Positions 1 to 6,381 of a DNA stretch of 9,970 bases are shown here, one piece after another. The stretch covers positions 1 through 9,970 of the forward strand of contig DHHG01000010.1 in assembly GCA_002403175.1 (NCBI GenBank), in the 5' to 3' direction. The notes beneath the pieces were generated by a model. That model was not told the origin of the DNA. It searched no databases and saw only the letters and a program-made list of their open reading frames with translations. A program made the translations under genes and the position numbers. Each line of letters begins with the position of its first letter. Within the stretch, counting starts at the first letter, position 1. Origin of the DNA: Syntrophaceae bacterium UBA4778 (GTDB taxonomy: Bacteria; Desulfobacterota; Syntrophia; Syntrophales; UBA4778).

Positions 1-241
1 TACGATGATCATCATGGCCATGATGCCGATAGACAGCTTCAACAATCTTGCTGATATGTCGTTATCTTCAGAGGACTACGATACATTGGGGGGCTATGTT
101 CTGCATCTATTTGGAAAACTTCCAGCCAGAGGAGATGAGATCTCGGACGATCAATATCAATATAAGATTGAGAAAATGGCACAGGCCAGGATCATTCGTA
201 TCAGAGTGACAAAACTAGAGAAATCTGATGATGGATTATAG
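1..241 (+). CDS. CNNM/CorC (HlyC-like) family protein, C-terminal fragment
   Basis: Only the 3' end is present; the reading frame is open from the first base (first whole codon at 2-4), so the gene begins upstream of the window. The roughly 79 visible residues form a CorC_HlyC transporter-associated domain, the small C-terminal domain that follows the CBS pair in CNNM/CorC-type membrane proteins. The key stretch is SEDYDTLGGYVLHLFGKLP followed by the RGDEI turn. The next gene carries the equivalent [17 protein letters not shown], so the two are probably tandem paralogues. Family members are linked to Mg2+/Co2+ export or resistance; the old name 'hemolysin' is historical. The stop lies inside the next gene (14-base overlap), which suggests translational coupling. 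The N-terminal membrane and CBS domains cannot be seen, so full-length architecture is inferred. Confidence 0.85.
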   Translation, partial: TMIIMAMMPIDSFNNLADMSLSSEDYDTLGGYVLHLFGKLPARGDEISDDQYQYKIEKMAQARIIRIRVTKLEKSDDGL

Positions 242-1526
242 CGGTACAATCGTTCTGATTATGGCATGCCTTCTGCTCGAGGGTTTGTTCTCCGGAGGGG
301 AGATTGCGCTTATTGCGGCGGATATAAATAAAATCAGGTACCGTGCCAATCAAGGCTCCCGGTCGGCGGCACTCGTTATGAAGCTACTTGAAAAACCGGA
401 ATGGTTTTTCGCAACCACCCTGATCGGAACGGATCTGTGTATTATTATTGAATCATCTCTGGCGACTTCTCTTTTTATTTCAATATTCGGAATTGCAGAG
501 GGGCAGTTTATCTCCGCCTTGATTATGGTCCCGATTATACTGGTTTTCGGTGAGATTATTCCCAAGAGCCTCTTTCAGCAAAAGGCTGAATCTGTTTCCA
601 TGCGCATTTCCTGGTTCATCAATGCGGCCTCCTGGCTGCTCTATCCGCTCGTATTTGTTATATCGCGTATTTCCCGGAGCACCGTATCTCTGTTCAGAGG
701 GGAAAAGACGGGGGCTCATTTCTCCTACATCACCATGGAGGGATTGAAATTTCTTCTGAGACAGAAAGAAGATGTCTTAACCGATGTCAGGAGCTCGGAA
801 AAAGAAATGGTGCGGAGGATACTCGATTTTTCGAGCGAAACGGTATCAGATGTCATGGTTCCGCTTTCCAATCTGAAAGCCCTGGAAAAGCAGACCTTTT
901 TAAAAGACGCAACAGTATTGCTCAAGGGAAAATGGTTTTCCCGTATTCCTATCTATGACAAGGAAATTTTTAACATAATCGGTGTGCTGCATGTGTTTGA
1001 CCTGTTGAGAGTTTTACCGGACGAAAGCGATGAGACGGTCGGGAAATATGCAAGGACGCCCGTTTTTTATATCCCGGAGACGAAAAGGGCCAGTGAGTTG
1101 CTTATTGAAATGCAAAAAAAGGGAATCCAGATTGCTGTCGCCGTTGACGAATATGGTGGTGCTGTAGGACTTGTAACGATCGAGGATCTTCTGGAAGAAA
1201 TCGTCGGTGAAATTGAAGATGAGTACGATCAGGAAAAAAGGTACCGGAGGGTTGAGGCCGGCAGATACATATTCGAAGCCGGAACAAAAATAGAAAATAT
1301 CCGGGAGCTGATGCATATTGAAATTCCGGAAGGGAATTATGAGACCTTGGGTGGGTTTCTTTTGGCACAGATGGGGAGAATTCCGAAAAAAGGAGAGCGA
1401 CTGAAGCGTGGGGATGTCCTTTATGTCATTCAGGATGCTGATGCCAAATCGATTAAAGAGGTTCTGGTAATTGTGCAGCATGAAATTTCAGGTACGAATA
1501 AAATTGAGAGGAAGGATAGAGAATGA
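228..1526 (+). CDS. CNNM/CorC family membrane protein with CBS pair (HlyC-like)
   Basis: This 432-residue protein has the full CNNM/CorC order. An N-terminal DUF21/CNNM membrane domain spans about residues 3-160, with hydrophobic segments near 5-30, 62-88, 95-112 and 128-148; it contains FSGGEIAL (21-28) and GEIIPKS (108-114). A tandem CBS region follows (about 205-330), ending in [20 protein letters not shown] (304-323). A CorC_HlyC domain (about 340-420) contains ETLGGFLL. Relatives act in Mg2+/Co2+ transport or homeostasis at the inner membrane, with the CBS pair as a likely nucleotide or Mg2+ sensor. Substrate cannot be read from the sequence. Two ATG codons are adjacent at 228 and 231; either could start. 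The gene overlaps its upstream paralogue by 14 bases and the GlmU-like gene by 4 (ATGA), so the three are probably one transcript. FSGGE replaces the more common FSGSE. Confidence 0.93.
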   Translation: MMDYSGTIVLIMACLLLEGLFSGGEIALIAADINKIRYRANQGSRSAALVMKLLEKPEWFFATTLIGTDLCIIIESSLATSLFISIFGIAEGQFISALIMVPIILVFGEIIPKSLFQQKAESVSMRISWFINAASWLLYPLVFVISRISRSTVSLFRGEKTGAHFSYITMEGLKFLLRQKEDVLTDVRSSEKEMVRRILDFSSETVSDVMVPLSNLKALEKQTFLKDATVLLKGKWFSRIPIYDKEIFNIIGVLHVFDLLRVLPDESDETVGKYARTPVFYIPETKRASELLIEMQKKGIQIAVAVDEYGGAVGLVTIEDLLEEIVGEIEDEYDQEKRYRRVEAGRYIFEAGTKIENIRELMHIEIPEGNYETLGGFLLAQMGRIPKKGERLKRGDVLYVIQDADAKSIKEVLVIVQHEISGTNKIERKDRE

Positions 1527-2278
1527 TAGCGGAAAATCTAAAATTTGCTTCCATTATCCTGGCCGCAGGAAAGGGGACACGGATGAAGTCTCCGCTGGCC
1601 AAAGTAATGCATCCAATTCTGGGAAGGCCCATGTTGAGCTTCGTCATAGAATGTGCGCGGCAGGCAGGCACCGATAAAATCGTGATTGTAGTCGGGCATC
1701 AGGCCGAATCGATTAAGGAGATCATGAATGATTCTGGCATTATCTTTGCCGATCAGCTTGAGCAATTGGGAACCGGTCACGCAGTTTTGATGGCTCGTGA
1801 ACATCTCCGGGATTTTTCCGGTACGATTCTGATCCTGTGCGGAGATGTTCCCCTTCTCAAGCTGGAAACCATTGAGGCTCTGAAAGAGCATCACATCTCC
1901 GGGCAGGCCACATTGACTGTTTTGACAACCATTCTAAAAAACCCGCAAGGCTATGGCAGGGTTATCAAAGATGCTGATCAAAACATATTGAGGATCGTGG
2001 AGGAACGGGATGCCTGTCCCGAAGAAAAGGAAGTAAAAGAGATCAATACGGGTATCTATTGCGTTGATTCAGGTTTTCTCTTTGAGGCGGTCGAGAAAAT
2101 AGGAAATCGTAATGTCCAGCGTGAATACTATTTAACCGATATCGTTGGAATGGCCGTGGAAAAAGGGCTTATTACCAAATCGTTCATTGCTCCGGATTCC
2201 GAAGAGGTGATGGGGATCAACACACAAGAAGATTTGATAAGGGCGGAAAAGATTTTCGAAGAGCGCTGTAATCGATAG
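1523..2278 (+). CDS. glmU: UDP-GlcNAc pyrophosphorylase, single-domain GlmU-type uridylyltransferase
   Basis: This 251-residue protein matches the N-terminal half of GlmU, which joins UTP and GlcNAc-1-phosphate to give UDP-GlcNAc and PPi. Visible motifs are LAAGKGTRMKS (13-23, nucleotide loop), K27, QLGTGHA (81-87), CGDVPLL (106-112, metal-binding Asp108), GYGR (143-146), EINTGIY (173-179), YYLTD (202-206) and GINT (231-234). Bifunctional GlmU is about 450-460 residues, with a C-terminal left-handed beta-helix acetyltransferase; this protein ends before that domain. The stop is followed within 15 bases by a strong hairpin, with no hexapeptide-repeat remnant behind it, so it looks naturally short and not broken. 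The ATG at 1523 is preceded by AAGGA (1512-1516) at good spacing and overlaps the upstream stop as ATGA. Because the acetyltransferase half is missing, activity on another sugar-1-phosphate is possible. glmM lies nearby on the other strand. Confidence 0.88.
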   Translation: MIAENLKFASIILAAGKGTRMKSPLAKVMHPILGRPMLSFVIECARQAGTDKIVIVVGHQAESIKEIMNDSGIIFADQLEQLGTGHAVLMAREHLRDFSGTILILCGDVPLLKLETIEALKEHHISGQATLTVLTTILKNPQGYGRVIKDADQNILRIVEERDACPEEKEVKEINTGIYCVDSGFLFEAVEKIGNRNVQREYYLTDIVGMAVEKGLITKSFIAPDSEEVMGINTQEDLIRAEKIFEERCNR

Positions 2279-2293
2279 AGAAATGAGAAAAAG

Positions 2294-2320
2294 GCTCTCC
2301 GGAATTTTATTCCGGAGAGC
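2294..2320 (-). terminator. Strong intrinsic terminator hairpin between convergent genes
   Basis: A perfect 12-bp inverted repeat, GCTCTCCGGAAT / ATTCCGGAGAGC, has a 3-base TTT loop. Read on the minus strand it is followed by C and then TTTTT (complement of the A run at 2288-2292), as in a Rho-independent terminator for transcripts from the response-regulator side. On the plus strand it lies 15 bases after the glmU stop but has no U-run behind it. In that direction it may act as a weaker terminator or as a 3'-end stabilising stem. Confidence 0.75.
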
Positions 2321-2450
2321 AATAGCAATAATATATCACCCCAGTAATTAGGGCGTTTACTTATGACGCAAAAAATTAATCGTGGAGACTGACTGCGAGA
2401 AGAGGAGAATCGTTCCAAAAGGAGGATCAGAGCAGAGGGTAGGAGTTTCT

Positions 2451-2468
2451 AAAAACGATTCCGAATCG
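2451..2468 (-). terminator. Weak terminator-like hairpin after the response regulator
   Basis: On the minus strand, 9 bases after the response-regulator stop, the sequence CGATTCGGAATCG can fold into a 5-bp stem with a 3-base CGG loop, followed at once by TTTTT. The stem is short and only two of its pairs are GC, so termination is probably incomplete. The much stronger hairpin at 2294-2320 would catch read-through. Confidence 0.4.
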
Positions 2469-2477
2469 CGCTTGCTT

Positions 2478-3110
2478 TCAGTTCAACAACCTATTTTGGA
2501 TTGCATAGTGTATCAGGTCTGCATTGCTTTTCATTTTCATTTTGTCCAGAATGCGAGCCCTGTATGTGCTGATCGTTTTGACGCTCAAAGAGAGGCTTTC
2601 AGCAATTTCTTTTACTTTCTTTCCGGCGGCGATCATGCACATCACCTGATACTCTCTGTCTGACAAGTTTTCATGGGGCGATTTCTGATCATCCCTCTCT
2701 AAAAACAAAGCCAGATTTTCCGCAAGGGAAGGGCTGATGTACTTTCCGCCTTTCAATACCTTACGAATTGCTTTGATTAGATCATCCGGTGCACTTTCTT
2801 TGGTCATATATCCTGCAGCACCTGCCTTTAAAGCGCGGACGGCATACTGATCTTCAGGATGAATGCTGAGAATCAAAACCGGTAATTTGGGCCGTTCGGT
2901 TCTTATCTCTTTCAAAGTATCCAAGCCGCCTCTACCTGGCATGGTGATGTCGAGAATGACCACATCCCAATCACATTTCCTCACAAGATCGAGAGTTTCC
3001 TGAGAGTTCTTTGCTTCACCGAATTCACCCATGTCCGGCTCTTCCGTTAAAATTTGCTTCAGTCCCTGCCGGACTATGGGATGATCATCTGCGATCAAAA
3101 TCTTAATCAT
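2478..3110 (-). CDS. NarL/FixJ-family response regulator (REC + LuxR-type HTH)
   Basis: This 210-residue protein has the standard architecture. A receiver domain (about 1-120) carries the acidic pair D8/D9, phospho-acceptor D54 in VVILDITMPG, the switch Ser82 in LILS and K104 in YMTKES. A LuxR/GerE-type helix-turn-helix (about 147-208) contains LSDREYQVMCMIAAGKKVKE and SLSVKTISTYRARILDKM. It is predicted to be a phosphorylation-activated DNA-binding regulator, and all key receiver residues are intact. No histidine kinase lies nearby, so it is an orphan within this window. The start has a strong AGGAGG (complement of 3115-3120) a few bases upstream. It lies 137 bases behind glmM on the same strand, so co-transcription is possible. 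The spacer holds inverted repeats that could bind a regulator or fold in RNA. Its target genes cannot be read from the sequence. Confidence 0.93.
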   Translation of the reverse strand: MIKILIADDHPIVRQGLKQILTEEPDMGEFGEAKNSQETLDLVRKCDWDVVILDITMPGRGGLDTLKEIRTERPKLPVLILSIHPEDQYAVRALKAGAAGYMTKESAPDDLIKAIRKVLKGGKYISPSLAENLALFLERDDQKSPHENLSDREYQVMCMIAAGKKVKEIAESLSLSVKTISTYRARILDKMKMKSNADLIHYAIQNRLLN

Positions 3111-3132
3111 AACCCCTCCTGATCAAAAAAAT

Positions 3133-3239
3133 AAAACCCAATCGGTACACTACCGCTTATACCGAAGCGGTCGAGCCCTCTATATCACATAATTCACCAA
3201 AATAAATAGAAAAATATGACATGCGTGTGGTTGGGTTTT
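3133..3239 (-). repeat. Inverted-repeat-bounded spacer between glmM and the response regulator
   Basis: AAAACCCAA at 3133-3141 and its perfect complement TTGGGTTTT at 3231-3239 bracket about 89 bases of the glmM-regulator spacer. Read on the minus strand, the second arm runs into ATTTTTTT and then the regulator's Shine-Dalgarno sequence. The arms could close a large branched RNA stem around the smaller hairpin at 3152-3171, making a possible leader or attenuator. Alternatively the pairing is chance in an A/T-rich spacer. Confidence 0.35.
3143..3171. promoter_or_regulatory. Clustered CGGTA/TACCG inverted repeats, possible operator
   Basis: Plus-strand units run CGGTA (3143-3147), CAC, TACCG (3151-3155), CTTA, TACCG (3160-3164), AAG, CGGT (3168-3171). 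This gives a perfect 5-bp palindrome around CAC and a 7-bp hairpin ACCGCTT/AAGCGGT (3152-3158 and 3165-3171) with a 6-base loop. The cluster ends 33 bases before the response-regulator start. NarL-family proteins bind inverted heptamers beginning TAC, so autoregulation is a reasonable guess, but these units do not fit the NarL consensus exactly. Confidence 0.3.
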
Positions 3240-3247
3240 CTTTCTAA

Positions 3248-4597
3248 TCAGTTAAGTTGTCCTTTTATAATTTCTGCCATCTCATTCGCGATTTTCACGA
3301 TTTCGCCTTTGGTTTGCCCTTCTACCATAATACGGCAGATAGGCTGAGTGCCGGAATAGCGGACCAGGATGCGTCCCTTTCCGTTGAGTTTTGCTTCGGC
3401 TGCATCAATGGATTTTTTAATCGCCGGGACGCTCTCAAGGTCCTTTTTTTCTTTTACAAACACATTGACGATGCACTGTGGAAAAGTTTCCATTATCTGG
3501 CTCAATTCGGATAACGTTTTCCCTTTCTTTTTGATTATGGCAAGTATCTGGAGGGCTGATAAAATTCCATCCCCAGTTGTTGTATGATCAAAAAATATCA
3601 AGTGTCCCGATTGTTCTCCACCAAAATTGAAATCATTTTTCATCAATTCTTCCAGAATGTAACGATCTCCGACCTGCGTTTTGACCACCTGTATTCCGGC
3701 ATTTTTCATAGCAATGTCGAAGCCCATATTGCTCATAACGGTTGCTACAACCGTATCCTTTTTTAATTTATTTTCTTCCTTCATACTCATTGCGCAAATA
3801 GCCATGATGTGGTCGCCATCTATGGAAGAGCCTTTTTCATCTGAAAAGATGACCCTGTCCGCATCTCCGTCGAGTGCAATTCCAATATCTGCTCCATGTT
3901 TTTTTACCGCCTCGGCGATGATTTCGGGATGCATGGCCCCGCAATTGAAATTTATGTTTTTGCCATCGGGCTTGGTGCAGATCGGAATTACATGGGCTCC
4001 CAGTTCTTCTAAGGTCAAAGGTGCTACTTTGTAACCGGCCCCGTTTGCGCAATCGATGACAATCTTTAATCCGCTGAGGTCGAGATTTTTCGGGAAAGAG
4101 CTTTTTAAATAAACGATATACCGTCCGTCTGCGTGATTGATAAATTGTACATCTCCGATATGTTCTCCTGTTGGTAAAAGCTGTTCAAGCTCCCCGGAGC
4201 GGGCGAGATTTTCAATCTTTTCTTCAACCTCATCAGCTAATTTCAGTCCGCTACCCGAAAAGATCTTAATTCCATTATCATCAAACGGATTGTGAGATGC
4301 GGATATCATAATGCCGGCATCGGCTCTCATATTAGATGTCAGGAAGGCTATGGCCGGAGTAGGTAAGGCGCCCACTTTTATTACATCCACTCCCATTGAG
4401 CATATGCCGGAAATAAGCGCGCTCTCAAGCATGGGGCCTGATATGCGCGTATCCCTGCCTACCAGGATTTTGTGTTTCTTTCCCTTATTTTTGAAAATGT
4501 AAGCAACGGCACGGCCGATTTGCATTGCCATTTCGGTCGTCATCGGATAAATATTGGCTTTTCCCCTGACACCATCCGTTCCGAAGAGTTCTCTCAT
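3248..4597 (-). CDS. glmM: Phosphoglucosamine mutase GlmM
   Basis: GlmM converts glucosamine-6-phosphate to glucosamine-1-phosphate in the cytoplasm, the step before GlmU in UDP-GlcNAc synthesis for peptidoglycan and lipid A. The 449 residues match the usual family length. The N-terminus is the signature [15 protein letters not shown]. The phosphoserine loop [13 protein letters not shown] places Ser101 as the catalytic residue, the Mg2+ loop is DGDADR (243-248) and the sugar-binding loop is GGEQSGH (326-332). The C-terminal phosphate-binding loop reads RYSGTQP (413-419), where the common form is RxSGTEP; this Glu-to-Gln change may be a lineage variant. The start at 4597 fits the family N-terminus and has AAAGGA 12 bases upstream, a rather long spacing. 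It is transcribed away from dusB, from a shared intergenic region, and is followed on the same strand by the response regulator. Confidence 0.97.
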   Translation of the reverse strand: MRELFGTDGVRGKANIYPMTTEMAMQIGRAVAYIFKNKGKKHKILVGRDTRISGPMLESALISGICSMGVDVIKVGALPTPAIAFLTSNMRADAGIMISASHNPFDDNGIKIFSGSGLKLADEVEEKIENLARSGELEQLLPTGEHIGDVQFINHADGRYIVYLKSSFPKNLDLSGLKIVIDCANGAGYKVAPLTLEELGAHVIPICTKPDGKNINFNCGAMHPEIIAEAVKKHGADIGIALDGDADRVIFSDEKGSSIDGDHIMAICAMSMKEENKLKKDTVVATVMSNMGFDIAMKNAGIQVVKTQVGDRYILEELMKNDFNFGGEQSGHLIFFDHTTTGDGILSALQILAIIKKKGKTLSELSQIMETFPQCIVNVFVKEKKDLESVPAIKKSIDAAEAKLNGKGRILVRYSGTQPICRIMVEGQTKGEIVKIANEMAEIIKGQLN

Positions 4598-4627
4598 GTG
4601 GTATAGATGTCCTTTGTCGAATTTTAT

Positions 4628-4656
4628 TTGACATAATTAACATGCTTCTCTTGAAT
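4628..4656 (+). promoter_or_regulatory. Candidate sigma70 promoter for the dus gene
   Basis: A perfect TTGACA (4628-4633) is followed after 17 bases by TTGAAT (4651-4656), which matches the -10 consensus at 4 of 6 positions. Transcription would start near 4663, leaving a leader of about 110 bases before the Dus start. It overlaps the candidate glmM promoter on the other strand. Confidence 0.5.
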
Positions 4657-4661
4657 AGCAA
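4633..4661 (-). promoter_or_regulatory. Candidate sigma70 promoter for glmM
   Basis: On the minus strand, TTGCTA (complement of 4656-4661) and AATTAT (complement of 4633-4638) are 17 bases apart, each matching the sigma70 consensus at 4 of 6 positions. The -10 lies about 36 bases upstream of the glmM start. The elements interleave with the opposite-strand TTGACA promoter, so RNA polymerase binding at one may exclude the other. Confidence 0.35.
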
Positions 4662-4774
4662 AAGACTTTTTCTCGTACGTGAATCCATAAAATAACGGTT
4701 CAGATCAGGGGGAAGCAAAGTATTTGAGCAGAAGCTTCTCTCACAATACGCGATAGGATGAATTTCTTATTTTA

Positions 4775-5740
4775 ATGAAAATCGGTAATTTACAGTTAGA
4801 AGGTAACATTTTCCTTGCCCCCATGGCTGGCTTTACAGATGCGCCCTTCAGATCCCTCGTTAAGGAATTTGGTTGTGCTTTGACCTTTTCTGAGATGGTA
4901 AGCGCAGAGGGCCTGGTGCGTAATGCAAATAAGAGCCTTGGTTATTTAAAAAGATTTCCGGATGAATCTCCTTTTGCTGTCCAGATTTTTGGTTCAGATC
5001 CGGGCTCAATGGCTGCTGCTGCTTGTATTGCGGTCAGGGAGGGTGCTCAACTGCTGGACATTAATATGGGGTGTCCCGTAAAGAAAATTTTAAAGAACGG
5101 TGCCGGAGCGGCTCTGCTGCGTCATCCTGAAAAAATAAAAAATATTCTGAAGAAGGTTCGGGAAGCCATAGACGTTCCTCTCACAATCAAAGTTAGATCA
5201 GGTTGGAGGACCGATATCAATGTCTGCCGGATTGCATGCATCGCCGAAGAACAAGGCGTAGATGCAATAACCATTCATCCCCGAACGGTTGAACAAGCAT
5301 TTTCAGGTAGTGCGGATTGGGGAATCATTAAGCAAGTAAAGCAGAGTGTTCGTATCCCAGTTGTGGGCAATGGAGATATCTCAAGTGTATCTGACGCTGC
5401 ATCCATTTTGAGCCAAACCGGTTGCGACGCCATTATGGTAGGGAGAGGAGCTGTCGGATATCCTTGGATTTTTAACGAAATACAATATTACTTAAAATCT
5501 GGGAAATTGCTAAGTCCTCCAGCCATTATCGAGAGGAGGCGAGCGGTTGAAAGACATTGGGCAAAGATGATTAGTTATTATAATGATTCTGCCCTTAGAC
5601 TCTTTAAACCAAAGTTGTCCTGGTACACCAGAGGACTCCGTGGCGCATCGGATTTCAGGCGTAAAATTTCCGGTTATAACTATGAACAAGATTTATTGGA
5701 CGGAATCTGTGAATTCTTTAATACTCTAGAAGATGCTTAA
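4775..5740 (+). CDS. dusB: tRNA-dihydrouridine synthase, DusB/NifR3 type
   Basis: This 321-residue protein is an FMN-dependent enzyme that reduces specific uridines in tRNA to dihydrouridine. The N-terminus contains LAPMAGFTDAPFR (14-26, flavin-binding start of the TIM barrel). The catalytic region DINMGCPVKKI gives Cys100 as the general acid, followed by GAGAALL. FMN/substrate-contacting motifs follow: TIKVRSGW (137-144), IHPRT with His168, VVGNGDI (196-202) and MVGRGAVGYPW (221-231). The C-terminal helical tRNA-binding region (about 245-321) includes the Trp-Tyr-rich stretch near WYTRGLRG. Length and motifs fit the NifR3/DusB branch best, but the exact Dus subfamily is not certain. The ATG at 4775 gives the expected MKIGNLQLEGNIFLAPMAG start. 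AGGA at 4755-4758 is the only nearby ribosome site and is rather distant. Confidence 0.93.
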   Translation: MKIGNLQLEGNIFLAPMAGFTDAPFRSLVKEFGCALTFSEMVSAEGLVRNANKSLGYLKRFPDESPFAVQIFGSDPGSMAAAACIAVREGAQLLDINMGCPVKKILKNGAGAALLRHPEKIKNILKKVREAIDVPLTIKVRSGWRTDINVCRIACIAEEQGVDAITIHPRTVEQAFSGSADWGIIKQVKQSVRIPVVGNGDISSVSDAASILSQTGCDAIMVGRGAVGYPWIFNEIQYYLKSGKLLSPPAIIERRRAVERHWAKMISYYNDSALRLFKPKLSWYTRGLRGASDFRRKISGYNYEQDLLDGICEFFNTLEDA

Positions 5741-5749
5741 TAATAAGGC

Positions 5750-5776
5750 TTGACTTTTACTTATATATTTCATAGT
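5750..5776 (+). promoter_or_regulatory. Possible promoter for zapB/zapA
   Basis: TTGACT (5750-5755, 5 of 6 matches to the -35) lies just after the dus stop. The best -10-like sequences are CATAGT (5771-5776, 15-base spacer) or TAGTTT (5773-5778, 17-base spacer), both imperfect. A 6-bp hairpin TCTCTT/AAGAGA (5789-5803) sits between this and zapB. The AT-rich gap fits a fresh start of transcription, but read-through from dus is equally possible. Confidence 0.3.
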
Positions 5777-5844
5777 TTAACCGCAACTTCTCTTCTTAAG
5801 AGATGAGATATGTTGAATTTCATGAGAAAGGGTTCTGGTGTATC

Positions 5845-6075
5845 GTGGAGTTGGTCAAATTTAAAGAGCTGGAAGACAAAATTAAGAGCTTGATCGAAGA
5901 CTATTCTTTACTGAAAGAAAGAAATCAGAAGCTGGAGGAGTTGTTGACAATAAAGGAAGGAGAATTGGAAGAAGCGGGTGGTCAGATAAGAAAACTTAAT
6001 GAGGAGAAAGATGCAATACGAGCAAAGGTTGATTCGCTATTGGGCATCATGCAAAATGTCCATGTACCGAAATGA
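5845..6075 (+). CDS. zapB: Cell division protein ZapB-like coiled coil
   Basis: This is a short, highly charged protein (76 residues from GTG 5845) that is almost entirely heptad-rich coiled coil, about residues 4-65, beginning VELVKFKELEDKIKSL. Together with its position immediately before zapA, this fits the ZapB family, which bridges ZapA to the nucleoid-organising machinery and stabilises the FtsZ ring. The frame is also open to an ATG at 5803, giving 90 residues. The extra 14 residues (MRYVEFHEKGFWCI) do not resemble ZapB and that ATG overlaps a small hairpin, so I prefer the GTG start. Support for the GTG is only moderate: AAAGGG about 12 bases upstream. Coiled-coil similarity alone is weak evidence; the zapA neighbour carries much of the call. 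Confidence 0.75.
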   Translation: MELVKFKELEDKIKSLIEDYSLLKERNQKLEELLTIKEGELEEAGGQIRKLNEEKDAIRAKVDSLLGIMQNVHVPK

Positions 6076-6093
6076 GCTTTGAGGTAATGCATT

Positions 6094-6378
6094 TTGAAAA
6101 AGCGTTTTAATATTAAAATATTGGGACAGGAGTTTTCTTTTTTAAGTGACTCGGGGGATGATCATCAGGTTGAGCAAGTTATTGAATATGTTAACAGTAA
6201 GGTTGAGGAGATTGCAGGTTCTGCCAAGAATGCAATGACCTTGAATATAGCCATACTGGTCGCCTTAAACATAGCTGACGAGTTCCTTAGGTTTAAGGGG
6301 GAAAGAGAAATTATTTTAAACCAGCTTGAAAATAAAACAAGTAATCTTATTAGTTATATAGAAGAAAAAATACAATAG
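6094..6378 (+). CDS. zapA: Cell division protein ZapA
   Basis: ZapA binds FtsZ and bundles its filaments at the division ring. The 94-residue protein has the family pattern: an N-terminal beta-rich head (KKRFNIKILGQEFSF, residues 2-16), a helix with VEQVIEYVNSKVEEI (26-40), the conserved LNIAILVALNIADEF (50-64) and a C-terminal coiled-coil tail used for dimer and tetramer contacts. The start is TTG at 6094, supported by GAGGT (6081-6085) at 8-base spacing; the nearby ATG codons are out of frame. It lies 18 bases after zapB, so the two are probably co-transcribed. Its stop codon overlaps the likely -10 of the 6S RNA gene that follows, an arrangement known from other proteobacteria, where ssrS sits directly behind zapA. 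Confidence 0.93.
   Translation: MKKRFNIKILGQEFSFLSDSGDDHQVEQVIEYVNSKVEEIAGSAKNAMTLNIAILVALNIADEFLRFKGEREIILNQLENKTSNLISYIEEKIQ
6371..6376 (+). promoter_or_regulatory. Likely -10 box of the 6S RNA promoter
   Basis: TACAAT (5 of 6 matches to TATAAT) overlaps the zapA stop codon and lies 7 bases before the 5' end expected from the 6S closing stem (about 6382-6384). No good -35 is visible; TTATTA at 6347-6352 is the nearest candidate. Confidence 0.5.
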
Positions 6379-6381
6379 GTT

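Noticed and set aside
1014..1481. A 155-codon open frame on the minus strand inside the second CorC gene
   Set aside because: It lies fully antisense to a clear conserved gene, has no ribosome site and its translation resembles no family I know.
1538..1894. A 118-codon minus-strand frame inside glmU
   Set aside because: It is antisense to conserved GlmU motifs and has no recognisable domain, so it is a shadow of codon bias.
2382..2663. A plus-strand frame crossing the end of the response regulator
   Set aside because: Most of it is antisense to the LuxR-type DNA-binding domain. The GGAGGA near 2420 lies inside the frame, not ahead of its start.
3681..4034. A 117-codon plus-strand frame inside glmM
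   Set aside because: It is antisense to the Mg2+-loop region of GlmM and its composition is typical of a shadow frame.
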